Made by a program: the position numbers and the translations under genes
Shown here: positions 17,301-24,185 of the stretch, piece after piece
How the letters are laid out: each line of letters opens with the position of its first letter
Numbering within the stretch: the stretch's first letter is position 1
Assembly (NCBI GenBank): GCA_041583495.1
Contig: JBFHFS010000054.1
Span: forward strand, 1-33,313
Source: JBFHFS01 sp041583495
Lineage (GTDB): Bacteria; Bacteroidota; Bacteroidia; Bacteroidales; Marinilabiliaceae
Direction: 5' to 3'
Length of the DNA: 33,313 bases
Notes under the pieces: model-generated
Told to the model about the DNA's origin: nothing
The model's database searches: none
Seen by the model: the letters and a program-made list of their open reading frames with translations, nothing else

Positions 17301-17780
17301 CCCGGGGAGTGGGAGTCCCTGATCGTCGGAAACCCGTCCTCGAACAATATTTTGAACAGACTGAGCGATGGATTCAATTCTTTTATTGGCTGATTTTTCT
17401 GGCTTTAAATCCTTTTCTGATTTTCCAATAATAATCTGCCGATCCCTGATTATAAAAATATTTGAAGTCTCATTAAACAGGAGACTCAGAACCTCTTCTA
17501 TATTCTTATTCTCTATATTTATATCAACAATCCTGTCCAGATCAGTATTTTGATCCTGGTAGAAAAAGATAAATTCACTCTGGTCCTCAATCGTTCTTAG
17601 AACATCCCTGACTTTTGTGTTAGAGAAATGGAAGGAAAATTTTAAATTTTGGGTATAACTATCAGCACTAAGCACCAGCTCTGTACTAATTAAAAGTATA
17701 AAAAAGGTTATACGCATGATAAACAATCGTTTAAAAGGACATCTAAAAAAGCAGCCTTTTTCTTTCAACTTTTTTTCCAT
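14349..17780 (-). CDS. SusC-family TonB-dependent transporter with STN signalling domain
   Basis: 1143 residues. The N-terminus has a basic stretch, then a signal peptide (about residues 22-41). Next is an STN secretin/TonB N-terminal domain (about 48-115: 'LKFSFHFSNTKVRDVLRTIEDQ', 'IENKNIEEVLSLLF', 'RQIIIGK') and a CarboxypepD_reg-like domain ('GRVSDDQGLPLPGASVVVKGT'). The SusC box is 'LNEVVVVGYGTQKKASIIGSIS' and the plug includes 'LVLVDGVERNIDDVDPLDIE' and 'SILKDATATAIYGVRGANGVILINTK'. The barrel is complete and ends in F. The STN domain normally passes the substrate signal to a FecR anti-sigma, which is encoded just upstream. This fits a self-contained sensory transporter. One intact frame. 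Confidence 0.96.
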   Translation of the reverse strand: MEKKLKEKGCFFRCPFKRLFIMRITFFILLISTELVLSADSYTQNLKFSFHFSNTKVRDVLRTIEDQSEFIFFYQDQNTDLDRIVDINIENKNIEEVLSLLFNETSNIFIIRDRQIIIGKSEKDLKPEKSANKRIESIAQSVQNIVRGRVSDDQGLPLPGASVVVKGTLTGTVTDASGYYILNAKKGEILVFSFIGFTSLEIVVKDEAIIDVTLSEKQLGLNEVVVVGYGTQKKASIIGSISTIEPKKLISSNANLSNNLAGQLAGVLSVQRSGEPGSDQSDFWIRGVSTFNSGSQQALVLVDGVERNIDDVDPLDIESFSILKDATATAIYGVRGANGVILINTKKGVTGKSNIQVRFESDLSSPVKLVDFVDGPKYMQIFNEASRNIGEPELYSDDDISKTQSGEDPDLYPNVNWMDEIFNNFSKDEKVNLNITGGTQNIRYYVSGAYLHQKGILRSDKMEDDKSSLKFDRFNFRSNVDIDLSKTTLFNLSLSGFYKEKGYPGYSMSQIFDYTMDATPISYPTIYSDGSFAHLFGSQWSPWLATNRSGYSMNEENQIQSTISLQQKLDFIIPGLSAKGLFAFDAYNNQISILRKTPTTYYATGRDDDGNLIFETIERTDYLSLTSETNISTRNTYLEAQINYQHTFNDKHNVSALLLYNQSSERITPASNEISSLPYRNNGIAGRFTYNFDERYFIECNFGYNGSENFAPGNRYGFFPSMALGWYVSQEPFYPETLKHYVNKLKFKGSRGLVGNDQISASRRFGYLTILSTGLSGYSWGVDGTSTWSGVGVSEYGDEDMSWEMATKTNVGLELGLLNMIDLNVDYYWEYRSDIYLRRNSIPATTGITNLPYGNVGEMSNHGVDISLIINKKINEDLFVSVNGSFTFARNKIEEMDEAESKYSYQNKTGKRYGQIFGLLDDGLYTDADFNTDGTLVDGLPTPAYMSSVNSGDIKYIDYNGDEVINDYDKVAIGYSDIPEIVYGFGATIQYKKFDLGFLFQGVAHTSTMIGENSDYFFPAENSGLQGNIYANIDSRWTEDNPRQDVFWPRLYTGGTNSNNRESSTWWLRNASFWRLKNLEMGYNMKINFSKDQKIPARVYLRGTNLLTWSKDFKDLWDPELNSSDGMSYPVSKIIALGLNINF

Positions 17781-17831
17781 AGATTTAATTTTTTAATAAT
17801 TAGTGAATGACCTTATGGTCTTTTAATTTTT

Positions 17832-17867
17832 AAACCGGGATTTGTTTGGTCGCTGATCCCGGTTTTT
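17832..17867 (+). terminator. Plus-strand hairpin with T-run in the leader of the second susC
   Basis: Perfect 10-bp stem AAACCGGGAT / ATCCCGGTTT with a 14-base loop, followed on the plus strand by T5-G-T3. It lies between fecR and susC, whose message runs on the minus strand, where no T-run follows. It mirrors the hairpin at 5298-5330 in the first susC leader. It may end an antisense RNA, or may simply fold in the fecR-susC intercistronic region. Confidence 0.5.
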
Positions 17868-17894
17868 GTTTATACTATTTTTATCATAACTACA

Positions 17895-19061
17895 TTATTT
17901 TATGATATATAAACTATCCTGCTTTGAAACGGATAGCGATGATGCAAAAGAAATATTCTCGAGAACGGTAGACAAATCATCTGACAAATCAAGTTTTCCG
18001 GAAAAAGAGCTAGTTAAGGTCGTTCCCTCATATTTTATTTTCTGATTATAATAGCGCTCCAGTTTTTTAAATACTTCAGTTGTTAATTCGTTTTCGAATA
18101 ATAAATACCCCTTAATCCAGGAAGTATAAAATTGAACATTGACCTTCTGTTTATCCATGATTCCCTCTTTCTTGTTGAAAACAACTTCTTCTCCTGGAAC
18201 CAAATTGATTTCTTTGGAGAACAAATTATTTTGAGATGCCGTTACTTTTCCTTCCAGCAAAACAGTTCGGGTGATTGGATCTTCATTATAAGCTGACACA
18301 TTAAATTTTGTGCCTAATACTTTTATTTTAAAGTCTTTAACAATAACATAAAAAGGTCTGGTTTTTTCTGCACTGACTTCAAAGAAAGCCTCCCCTGACA
18401 AATAAACTTCCCGAGTGTTTGAATTAAAAACCGATGGATATGATAAAGAACTCCCCGAATTCATCCAGATATGTGTTCCATCCGACAAGGTTATTTCCGA
18501 CCGTTTTCCATAGGGAATGATAACCTGATTGATGATCTTTCGTTTTTTCGAATTTTCATTCATTTTAATTTTTACCGTATCGTCATCAACCATCAAATTT
18601 CCGGAAACCATTTGCCGGATAATGGTTTTTTCGGCATCGAATTCCTTAACCGATCCGTCCGACAGAATAATTTTTCCTTTTTCACCCGTAACAAACGAGT
18701 CATCTAAAGGATAATAATTGTTCTGTAAAACGAGGATCCAAAGCAGGGACCCTACTGAAATTAGAATTACAAGCCCAGCAGCAATTCTACTCCAATATTT
18801 AAAATAAACAGTTCTTTCTGGTGGGGCTATCTTTTTGTATATATTTTGAAGTTTTATTTCGGAAATCTCCGGTCGTACGGGTTGTAATGATTCGACAATT
18901 AATTTTGCCTTTTGCATTTTCTCCTGTATTCCAGGATACTCTTTCTGAAAATCTTCCCAAAAAAGTTTATCCTCTGGCTCCTGATTCAGAACCCATTTCC
19001 GAAACCGATCGTCCAATACAAAGTCTTCAATAGAAAATTTGATGTATTTTTCCTCTTCCAT
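17895..19061 (-). CDS. FecR-family anti-sigma factor
   Basis: 388 residues. A cytoplasmic N-terminal part (about 1-88, sigma-binding region, 'FRKWVLNQEPEDKLFWEDFQ') is followed by one transmembrane segment near 90-112 ('IAAGLVILISVGSLLWILVL'). The periplasmic FecR domain contains 'VIIPYGKRSEITLSDGTHIWM', 'REVYLSGEAFFEVSAEKTRPFYV' and 'KVLGTKFNVSAY'. A C-terminal DUF4974 STN-like domain follows ('SWIKGYLLFENELTTEVFKKLERYYNQKI'). It should hold the ECF sigma factor inactive until the SusC STN domain signals substrate. It is encoded between sigma and susC. The unusually long gap to the sigma gene is filled by a transposase remnant. Confidence 0.95.
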   Translation of the reverse strand: MEEEKYIKFSIEDFVLDDRFRKWVLNQEPEDKLFWEDFQKEYPGIQEKMQKAKLIVESLQPVRPEISEIKLQNIYKKIAPPERTVYFKYWSRIAAGLVILISVGSLLWILVLQNNYYPLDDSFVTGEKGKIILSDGSVKEFDAEKTIIRQMVSGNLMVDDDTVKIKMNENSKKRKIINQVIIPYGKRSEITLSDGTHIWMNSGSSLSYPSVFNSNTREVYLSGEAFFEVSAEKTRPFYVIVKDFKIKVLGTKFNVSAYNEDPITRTVLLEGKVTASQNNLFSKEINLVPGEEVVFNKKEGIMDKQKVNVQFYTSWIKGYLLFENELTTEVFKKLERYYNQKIKYEGTTLTSSFSGKLDLSDDLSTVLENISFASSLSVSKQDSLYIIK

Positions 19062-19147
19062 TTATTCGGGTGTTTTTATGAATAATGAAGGGTCTCCTCA
19101 AAACATCATCACTTTTTGAGACTTTTTTTTATTTTTTTTTTGAAAAA

Positions 19148-19380
19148 ATTAAATATATGAGTTTGATAACTTCATCGCGCAGCACCTTGGCCTTTCCTTT
19201 CTTTTGGTAGGAGGCCGTTTTACTTCTATGGTTTTATAAACTGCATTTTTTCTTCAGACAGGTAACAAAATAGCCATGCCAGAAGGGCCACAACGAAAAC
19301 TGGTGATAGTAATGGTAAGCATTGTCGAACACTTTCATGTTATGGGATATCACTTCCGGACTTTTAAGAAAGTTTTTTAT
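19148..19380 (-). pseudogene. IS4-like (DDE) transposase remnant, frameshifted
   Basis: Minus strand: 'MKVFDNAYHYYHQFSLW' and 'GYFVTCLKKK', then after a one-base shift 'KNAVYKTIEVKRPPTKRK', then after another shift 'GKAKVLRDEVIKL'. Spliced across the frames this resembles the 'D.AYNYY.QF..W...YFVTR.K.NAVY' region near the second catalytic Asp of IS4-type transposases common in Bacteroidetes. Several frame breaks and the absence of both ends show it is long dead. It lies in the 340-base gap between the ECF sigma and fecR genes. Assignment is from motif recognition only. Confidence 0.55.
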
Positions 19381-19401
19381 CACGATCCCTAAAGTGAGCT
19401 T

Positions 19402-20022
19402 CTATGAGTGATGGGGAGAACTTTCTTTTTTATTTACTCTAGTCAGATAAAGAAGGGAAAAAGTGTCTTTCTCAGACAAGGAATTTTTTAATGATCTGAT
19501 GGCTTTGCACATTAAGTTTCTGCACGATTCAACGGTCATATCCATAATTTCAGCAATTTCTTCATAGCTTAAATTCTCTGAAAATTTCAGATAGATTACC
19601 TCTCTTTGGCGGGATGTCAACAATTTTATTGCTTCATGCAACAAAGTTAATTTCTGTTTGTACTTTTCTTCTTTGACAATAAAGTACTCAACCGAGTGAG
19701 TTACTTCAAAATTGTAATAAATTTGGTCGTCTGGTAAAAGGAACTTCTTTTCTTTCTTAATTTTTCTTTGCAGAATTCGTTTAAACGATTTTAACAAATA
19801 AAATTGAATGTTATTCGTCGACGAAAGGTTTTTCCTGCTGGCAATCAATTCCGAGAAAAGATCCTGAATTGCGTCTTCAATCAAAGAATCATTCTTCGTA
19901 AAAGATAAACCATACCAATATAATTTTTTGGAATTGCTGGCATATATTTCAGCAAGAGCATTATTATCTCCCTCTTTAAACCTAGCCCATAATTGAATAT
20001 CAGTTACCACCTGTTTTTCCAT
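19402..20022 (-). CDS. ECF-type RNA polymerase sigma factor
   Basis: 206 residues from the ATG at 20020-20022 (MEKQVVTDIQLWARFKEGDN); an in-frame ATG at 20053-20055 would add 11 residues, and I prefer the shorter form because ECF proteins normally begin just before the 'LW..F..GD' helix. Region 2 is seen in 'LYWYGLSFTKNDSLIEDAIQDLFSELIASR'. Region 4 is 'LLTSRQREVIYLKFSENLSYEEIAEIMDMTVESCRNLMCKAIRSLK', a helix-turn-helix for the -35 element. It is the first gene of the sigma-fecR-susC-susD set and probably activates that set when released by FecR. Confidence 0.94.
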   Translation of the reverse strand: MEKQVVTDIQLWARFKEGDNNALAEIYASNSKKLYWYGLSFTKNDSLIEDAIQDLFSELIASRKNLSSTNNIQFYLLKSFKRILQRKIKKEKKFLLPDDQIYYNFEVTHSVEYFIVKEEKYKQKLTLLHEAIKLLTSRQREVIYLKFSENLSYEEIAEIMDMTVESCRNLMCKAIRSLKNSLSEKDTFSLLYLTRVNKKESSPHHS

Positions 20023-20188
20023 TTGATCTTTATTCCATGCAAAGCAATGATCCATTTTAGATCAACAACCTGAATTAAACCAGTTCTGAGCAAGTATTGG
20101 GACTACTATTCAGCCCAAAAATGGAGCAAAAGTTAAACTTTTCACAGCCAACAGCGAAAACATAACGCAGAATTCTACAAATTAGTAT

Positions 20189-20530
20189 TTATAGGATAAT
20201 GCTTAGTCCGTATCCTCTTTTCGCACTTGTGGGTTTTGTTTTGATACATTCATCTTTGCTGCCATTCACCTGGAAGATAGTTCGTAGCAATTTACGATCC
20301 CGGATTGATAGATAAGCATATCCATTTGTTTTATCAATACGTTCATTGACTATTTTCATATCCCTTCGAACGTATTGCAACTGCGCTTTAACACCACGAC
20401 GAATGGCTTTACCTGGCTAGTTCTTCTTCTTAGCCAGATTTAGAAGCGATTTTCGCGCGGTTCTGTGGTAGGTTATTGGTTTTTTACTATAAGAGGTAAG
20501 TTCATAAAGTTGATCAATATTGGTAGCCTG
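20189..20530 (-). pseudogene. IS5/IS1182-like transposase remnant with in-frame stop
   Basis: One continuous minus-strand reading frame interrupted by TAG at 20417-20419: 'YSKKPITYHRTARKSLLNLA' 'KKKN', stop, 'PGKAIRRGVKAQLQYVRRDM' 'KIVNERIDKTNGYAYLSIRD' 'RKLLRTIFQV'. This matches the basic helical spacer of IS5/IS1182-type transposases (pattern 'RKARKxYLxxxKKxxxxxxxIRKxVKKQLxYVRRDLxxI'). Start, catalytic DDE region and inverted repeats are missing. It abuts the GH92 remnant and shows that this stretch has been shuffled by mobile elements. Confidence 0.6.
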
Positions 20531-20637
20531 CGATCTCCTACAAACAGGTTGGTCATAACTTCCTAGAACAAAAGCATAACCGGGATGGCCCGTCCTGAAC
20601 TTGATTCGGGAACCATTTTGAAACCAAACGTAACGCA

Positions 20638-21092
20638 AGAGTAACCTGCGCATCTACCACTTCACTGCTCTCCCCATGTTGGTTGCCAATGTCGAAAATG
20701 ATGTGAGATTCTTTCGCCTCGGGAAAAGTATATTTGTGAAACCCTACCCTCCGGGTGGCTGTCAGTTCAGCCCGGATGCCATAATCTTTGAGAAATACAC
20801 GTTAGTAACCAGGTTTGGCGATTTCCTCTTCATGCAGGAATCTGTAACGATATCCCTGATCAGGGTTCTCCAATTTCCCCGGAATGGTCATCAGTTTTCC
20901 GGTGGTTGGCATCAAAACCACTCCACCTACCTGAAACTCGTAAAAATGAGCAAACCCTTCGATGGATTCATGACGTTGGTCGTGACCCACTGCCTGCCAG
21001 CCATCTTTGTTACCATAAGAGCCATTCGTAGAGGGTCCCAACTTGGCCATTCCAAATGGTAAGGCAGCAGGTGTTTAGAAAAACCATGACCT
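20638..21092 (-). pseudogene. Degraded partial copy of the GH92 gene
   Basis: The DNA aligns with about 8870-9312 of the intact GH92 gene, in the same orientation. Over the last ~200 bases I count about 18 differences (roughly 91% identity by eye). The readable peptide 'MAKLGPSTNGSYGNKDGWQA' 'VGHDQRHESIEGFAHFYEFQ' is almost the same as in the intact protein. Two in-frame stops (TAA replacing TAT/TAC Tyr codons, in 'WFF*TPAALPF' and 'AKPGY*RVFL') and loss of both ends make it non-functional. The left end joins IS-like remnant DNA. The 107 bases between the transposase remnant and this copy contain a short inverted-repeat-like piece (20592-20611). Confidence 0.9.
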
Positions 21093-21157
21093 TGTTTAAG
21101 ATACGGTTTGAATTTTATCCTTCAGTTTATTTTGTCGTCTTAATCCCTCATTCGGCA

Positions 21158-21200
21158 GCAAAATTTGTTTAAATAGCCGTGCTATTCGCACAAATTTTGC
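21158..21200. repeat. Nested perfect hairpin, REP-like palindromic unit
   Basis: Outer arms GCAAAATTTGT (21158-21168) and ACAAATTTTGC (21190-21200) are an exact 11-bp inverted repeat. Inside them AATAGC (21172-21177) and GCTATT (21181-21186) form a second exact 6-bp stem with a CGT loop, and the two stems are separated by 3/3 mismatched bases. It is not followed by a T-run. The shape is that of a mobile palindromic (REP/MITE-like) unit. It lies in the ~300-base gene-free stretch before the C69 peptidase gene, where I see nothing else but the promoter. Confidence 0.6.
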
Positions 21201-21342
21201 CTTGTATGAAAAATAAACTCTCCCAACTAATTCCAAAAACAAACCTTAAACAGTTTCTAAGCATCTTAAAAAGAATAACCTAATTTCCAGGAAAGCGAAT
21301 TACCCGTAATGCAGAAAAAGGGCGAACCCAAAACTTTTTCTA

Positions 21343-21377
21343 TTTTTGCACTGTTAAGGTTTCAGTATTAAATCTTG
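21343..21377 (+). promoter_or_regulatory. Possible promoter of the C69 peptidase gene
   Basis: TTTTTG (21343-21348), 20 bases, then TAAATCTTG (21369-21377), close to the Bacteroidetes TTTG / TAnnTTTG pattern with one insertion-like mismatch in the -7 box. It would start transcription only a few bases before the ATG at 21392, giving a very short leader. Confidence 0.3.
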
Positions 21378-21391
21378 TAAAATAATTTTTC

Positions 21392-23059
21392 ATGTCCAAG
21401 CACCTAAAACACCTCTCTCTCCTACTATTGTTAACTGGCCTTATTTTTACAGAGCCGTCCAAGGCCTGCACCAATATTTTGGTTACCAAAGGGGCCTCGG
21501 CCGATGGTTCTACCCTGGTTTCGTATGCCGCCGATTCACATGTTTTATTCGGAGAGCTCTATTTTTGGCCCGCCCGCAACTATCCTCAGGGGGCTTTGCT
21601 GGATATCCACGAATGGGATACCGGAAAATTTCTTGGTCAGATTGCCCAGGTGGCGCACACCTTTAAGGTGATTGGTAATATGAACGAAAATCAGGTCACC
21701 ATTGGAGAGACCACCTTTACCGGGCGCCCCGGGTTGATCGACACGACTGGCATCATGGATTATGGCAGTTTGATTTATGTGGGTCTTCAGCGTGCCCGCA
21801 CCGCCCGACATGCCATTGAAGTGATGACCTCTCTGGTTGAAGAATACGGCTATTACAGCTCGGGGGAGAGTTTTTCCATTGCCGACCCCAACGAAGTGTG
21901 GATTATGGAGATGATAGGCAAAGGCCCCAACAATAAAGGTGCTGTATGGGTGGCTCAAAAAATCCCCGATGGATATGTCTCAGCCCATGCCAACCAATCC
22001 CGTATCACCACTTTTCCCCTCAATGATGAGGAGAACTGTCTCTATTCGCGTGATGTGATCTCCTTTGCCCGTGAGAATGGTTTTTTTGATGGCAAGAACA
22101 AGGATTTTAGTTTCGCCGATGCCTATAATCCTCTCGATTATCAGTCTATCCGTTTTTGTGAAGCCAGGGTTTGGAGTGCCTTTCGCCTGATGAATGCCCC
22201 GGTAGCCAACCAGTATGAGGGGTTCATTTTGGGGGAGTCGACCAACCGAATGCCTTTGTATATCCGGCCCGAGAAAAAGGTGTCGGCACGTGACGTGATG
22301 CACATCATGCGCGACCATTTTGAGGGAACCTCTCTGGATATGACCCAGGATATTGGTGCCGGGCCCTTCAAGGTCCCTTACCGTTTTCGGCCCCTTACCT
22401 GGCAGGTCGACAGTGTAGAGTATCTGAATGAACGCGCCATCGCTACTCAGCAAACCGGTTTTTCGTTTGTGTCACAGATGCGCAGTTGGTTGCCCAATCC
22501 AATCGGAGGTATTTTTTGGTTTGGCGTTGACGATGCCAATGCAACGGTATATATGCCCATGTATGCGGGAATTAACAGTGTTCCCCGGGAAGTTGAAGTA
22601 GGCAATGGCAACCTTCTTGAATTTTCGTGGGATGCGGCTTTTTGGGTGTTTAACTGGGTTTCAAATCTCTCGTACACAAGGTATGACTACATGATTGAAG
22701 ACATCAGAAAGGTTCAAACACAACTGGAAAACAAGTTTGAATCTTCGGTTCCTGCCATCGATCAGGCTGCCCAAACGCTCTACAATCAGAAACCTGAGCT
22801 GGCCTCAGCTTTCCTTACCGATTACGCCCATGCCCAATCCAGGCTTACCATTGAGAGATGGCAAAAATTGGGTCAATTTCTGATGGTAAAATATCTGGAT
22901 GGTAATTTACACCCTGAAAAGTATGGGGAGTTTTTACGGAATCCCTATGGCGGTCCCATGAACCCTCAACATCCCGGTTACAATGAAGAGTATTACCGGG
23001 AGGTGGTGAAAGATGCCGGTGAGAAATTAAGGATGAAAGAGTATCCACCCAAAAATTAA
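21392..23059 (+). CDS. Exported peptidase of family C69 (dipeptidase, N-terminal nucleophile)
   Basis: 555 residues. The signal peptide (MSKHLKHLSLLLLLTGLIFT...SKA) ends just before Cys26, in 'ACTNILVTKGASADGSTLVSYAADSH'. In the C69/PepD family (PF03577, Ntn-hydrolase fold) this cysteine becomes the N-terminal nucleophile, so signal cleavage could also create the active site. Other family segments are 'GNMNENQVTIGETTFTGRP', 'SFSIADPNEVWIMEMIGKG', 'GYVSAHANQSRITTFPL', and 'PLYIRPEKKVSARDVMHIMRDHFEGTSLDM'. It acts in the periplasm, probably cutting dipeptides or small peptides. It is followed by the TPP riboswitch about 70 bases on and is probably not part of the thiamine operon. No clear terminator is seen after it. 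Confidence 0.92.
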   Translation: MSKHLKHLSLLLLLTGLIFTEPSKACTNILVTKGASADGSTLVSYAADSHVLFGELYFWPARNYPQGALLDIHEWDTGKFLGQIAQVAHTFKVIGNMNENQVTIGETTFTGRPGLIDTTGIMDYGSLIYVGLQRARTARHAIEVMTSLVEEYGYYSSGESFSIADPNEVWIMEMIGKGPNNKGAVWVAQKIPDGYVSAHANQSRITTFPLNDEENCLYSRDVISFARENGFFDGKNKDFSFADAYNPLDYQSIRFCEARVWSAFRLMNAPVANQYEGFILGESTNRMPLYIRPEKKVSARDVMHIMRDHFEGTSLDMTQDIGAGPFKVPYRFRPLTWQVDSVEYLNERAIATQQTGFSFVSQMRSWLPNPIGGIFWFGVDDANATVYMPMYAGINSVPREVEVGNGNLLEFSWDAAFWVFNWVSNLSYTRYDYMIEDIRKVQTQLENKFESSVPAIDQAAQTLYNQKPELASAFLTDYAHAQSRLTIERWQKLGQFLMVKYLDGNLHPEKYGEFLRNPYGGPMNPQHPGYNEEYYREVVKDAGEKLRMKEYPPKN

Positions 23060-23112
23060 AACGGCAAAGGGCAAAAGTGAAGCCTGTCTGAAGGAAGTAG
23101 CTTATTTTTTAT

Positions 23113-23120
23113 TATTTTTG
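23113..23120 (+). promoter_or_regulatory. -7 box of the thiamine operon promoter
   Basis: TATTTTTG matches TAnnTTTG exactly. A start about seven bases later lies just before the first paired base of the riboswitch at 23132. No good -33 box is seen. Confidence 0.4.
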
Positions 23121-23131
23121 TGCTTGTACAA

Positions 23132-23206
23132 CTGTTAGGGGTGCCTGTTAAAGGCTGAGAACAAACCCTGGAACCTGATAGGTTTAATGACAACGAAGGG
23201 AAACAG
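23132..23206 (+). promoter_or_regulatory. TPP riboswitch (THI element)
   Basis: All conserved blocks are present in order: AGGGGTGCC, GGCTGAGA, ACCCTGGAACCTGATAGG, TTAATGACAACGAAGGGA. CTGTT at the 5' end pairs with AACAG at the 3' end as the closing P1 stem. It binds thiamine pyrophosphate and should turn off the genes that follow when TPP is abundant. The usual 'CCxGCGxAGGGA' block is slightly altered (ACAACGAAGGGA). Confidence 0.95.
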
Positions 23207-23242
23207 TACACTATGACTAACAAACATCTATATACTCATTCG

Positions 23243-23278
23243 AGCTGTTCTGCCTTTTAGTGGTGGAGCAGCTTTTTT
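23243..23278 (+). terminator. Riboswitch-linked terminator hairpin
   Basis: AGCTGTTCTGCC, loop TTTTAG, then GGTGGAGCAGCT, with wobble and mismatch in the upper stem, followed by T6. It lies 37 bases after the riboswitch and 13 bases before the methyltransferase ATG. It is the likely expression platform: TPP binding would favour this terminator. Confidence 0.75.
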
Positions 23279-23290
23279 ATTATCTGTAGG

Positions 23291-24088
23291 ATGAAAGAAG
23301 AAACACAAACTTCAGTTAAAGAAGATTCAGGCACCCTCACCATTGGCCTTGAAGGGGATAACCCGAATGGTTCCTCCGGCCCTGGAGAGAAACCAAGTTT
23401 CGACCTCTTTGCAAATGCTTACGACGCGTGGTTTTTAAACAATAAAGCCCTGCTGTACAGCGAGGTAAAACTGGTGGCCCACTGCTTAAACAATGCCGGA
23501 AAGGTCTTTTCGGTGGGATGTGGCAGCGGCCTCTTCGAATCCATCTTAAAAAAGGAGTTTCGTATTGCTGTAGAAAATGGGCTGGAGCCCTCAGAGGGAA
23601 TGGCCGGGATAGCACGGGAACGCGGGATGAAGGTCATAAACGGAACGGCCGAAGCCACCGATTATGGAACCGGCCTCTATGATACCATCTTATTTAATGG
23701 TACCCCCAGCTACATCACTGACCTGCCAAAGGCTTTTAAACAAGCCCATAAAGCTTTAAAACCGGGAGGAAAAATGGTAATCATTGATGTGCCCAAGGAG
23801 GGCAGCTATGCGCTTCTTTACAACCTGGCCATGACCCTGGGCACCTGGAATCATCCATTGCTGGAGGGGATTAAACCCAGACATCCCTATCCCATCGAAC
23901 TGGTTAAAGGAGCCAACTGGCGCACCACTCAGGAAAAAGTGGAGGTTTTAAAGGCCTGCCACATGAAGATTGAAGGCTTTTATCAGACACTGACCCCTCA
24001 CCCCCTCTACTCGGGCGATGAAGTGGAAGAGCCCAGTGACGGATTCACCAAAGGGGATTATGTGGCCATTATAGCACGTAAACAATAA
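23291..24088 (+). CDS. Class I SAM-dependent methyltransferase under TPP riboswitch control
   Basis: 265 residues. A polar ~35-residue N-terminal extension precedes the methyltransferase start 'FDLFANAYDAWFLNN'. Motif I is 'VFSVGCGSGLFE' (SAM-binding Gly-rich loop, about residues 76-87). Motif II/III regions are 'GLEPSEGMAGIARERG' and 'YDTILFNGTPSYITDLPKAF', and then 'ALKPGGKMVIIDVPKEG', typical of the UbiE/Methyltransf_11 group. It has no membrane segment. It is the first gene after the TPP riboswitch and terminator, so its expression should follow thiamine status. Substrate unknown; no methylation step is part of classical TPP synthesis, so its place here is notable. A gap of 97 bases separates it from thiM. 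Confidence 0.88.
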   Translation: MKEETQTSVKEDSGTLTIGLEGDNPNGSSGPGEKPSFDLFANAYDAWFLNNKALLYSEVKLVAHCLNNAGKVFSVGCGSGLFESILKKEFRIAVENGLEPSEGMAGIARERGMKVINGTAEATDYGTGLYDTILFNGTPSYITDLPKAFKQAHKALKPGGKMVIIDVPKEGSYALLYNLAMTLGTWNHPLLEGIKPRHPYPIELVKGANWRTTQEKVEVLKACHMKIEGFYQTLTPHPLYSGDEVEEPSDGFTKGDYVAIIARKQ

Positions 24089-24185
24089 AACTGCCCACCA
24101 TCGCCCTTAACTTATAACTGCCAATCTACTGTTTTAAAGACAGATAACTTAGGATATTATAATAAATTTAGAAACTTTTGAAAGC

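Noticed and set aside
22452..22461. AAACCGGTTT, the core of the operator, inside the C69 peptidase gene
   Set aside because: It lies deep in a coding region, lacks the flanking GCC and the T-tract, and a 10-base palindrome can occur by chance.
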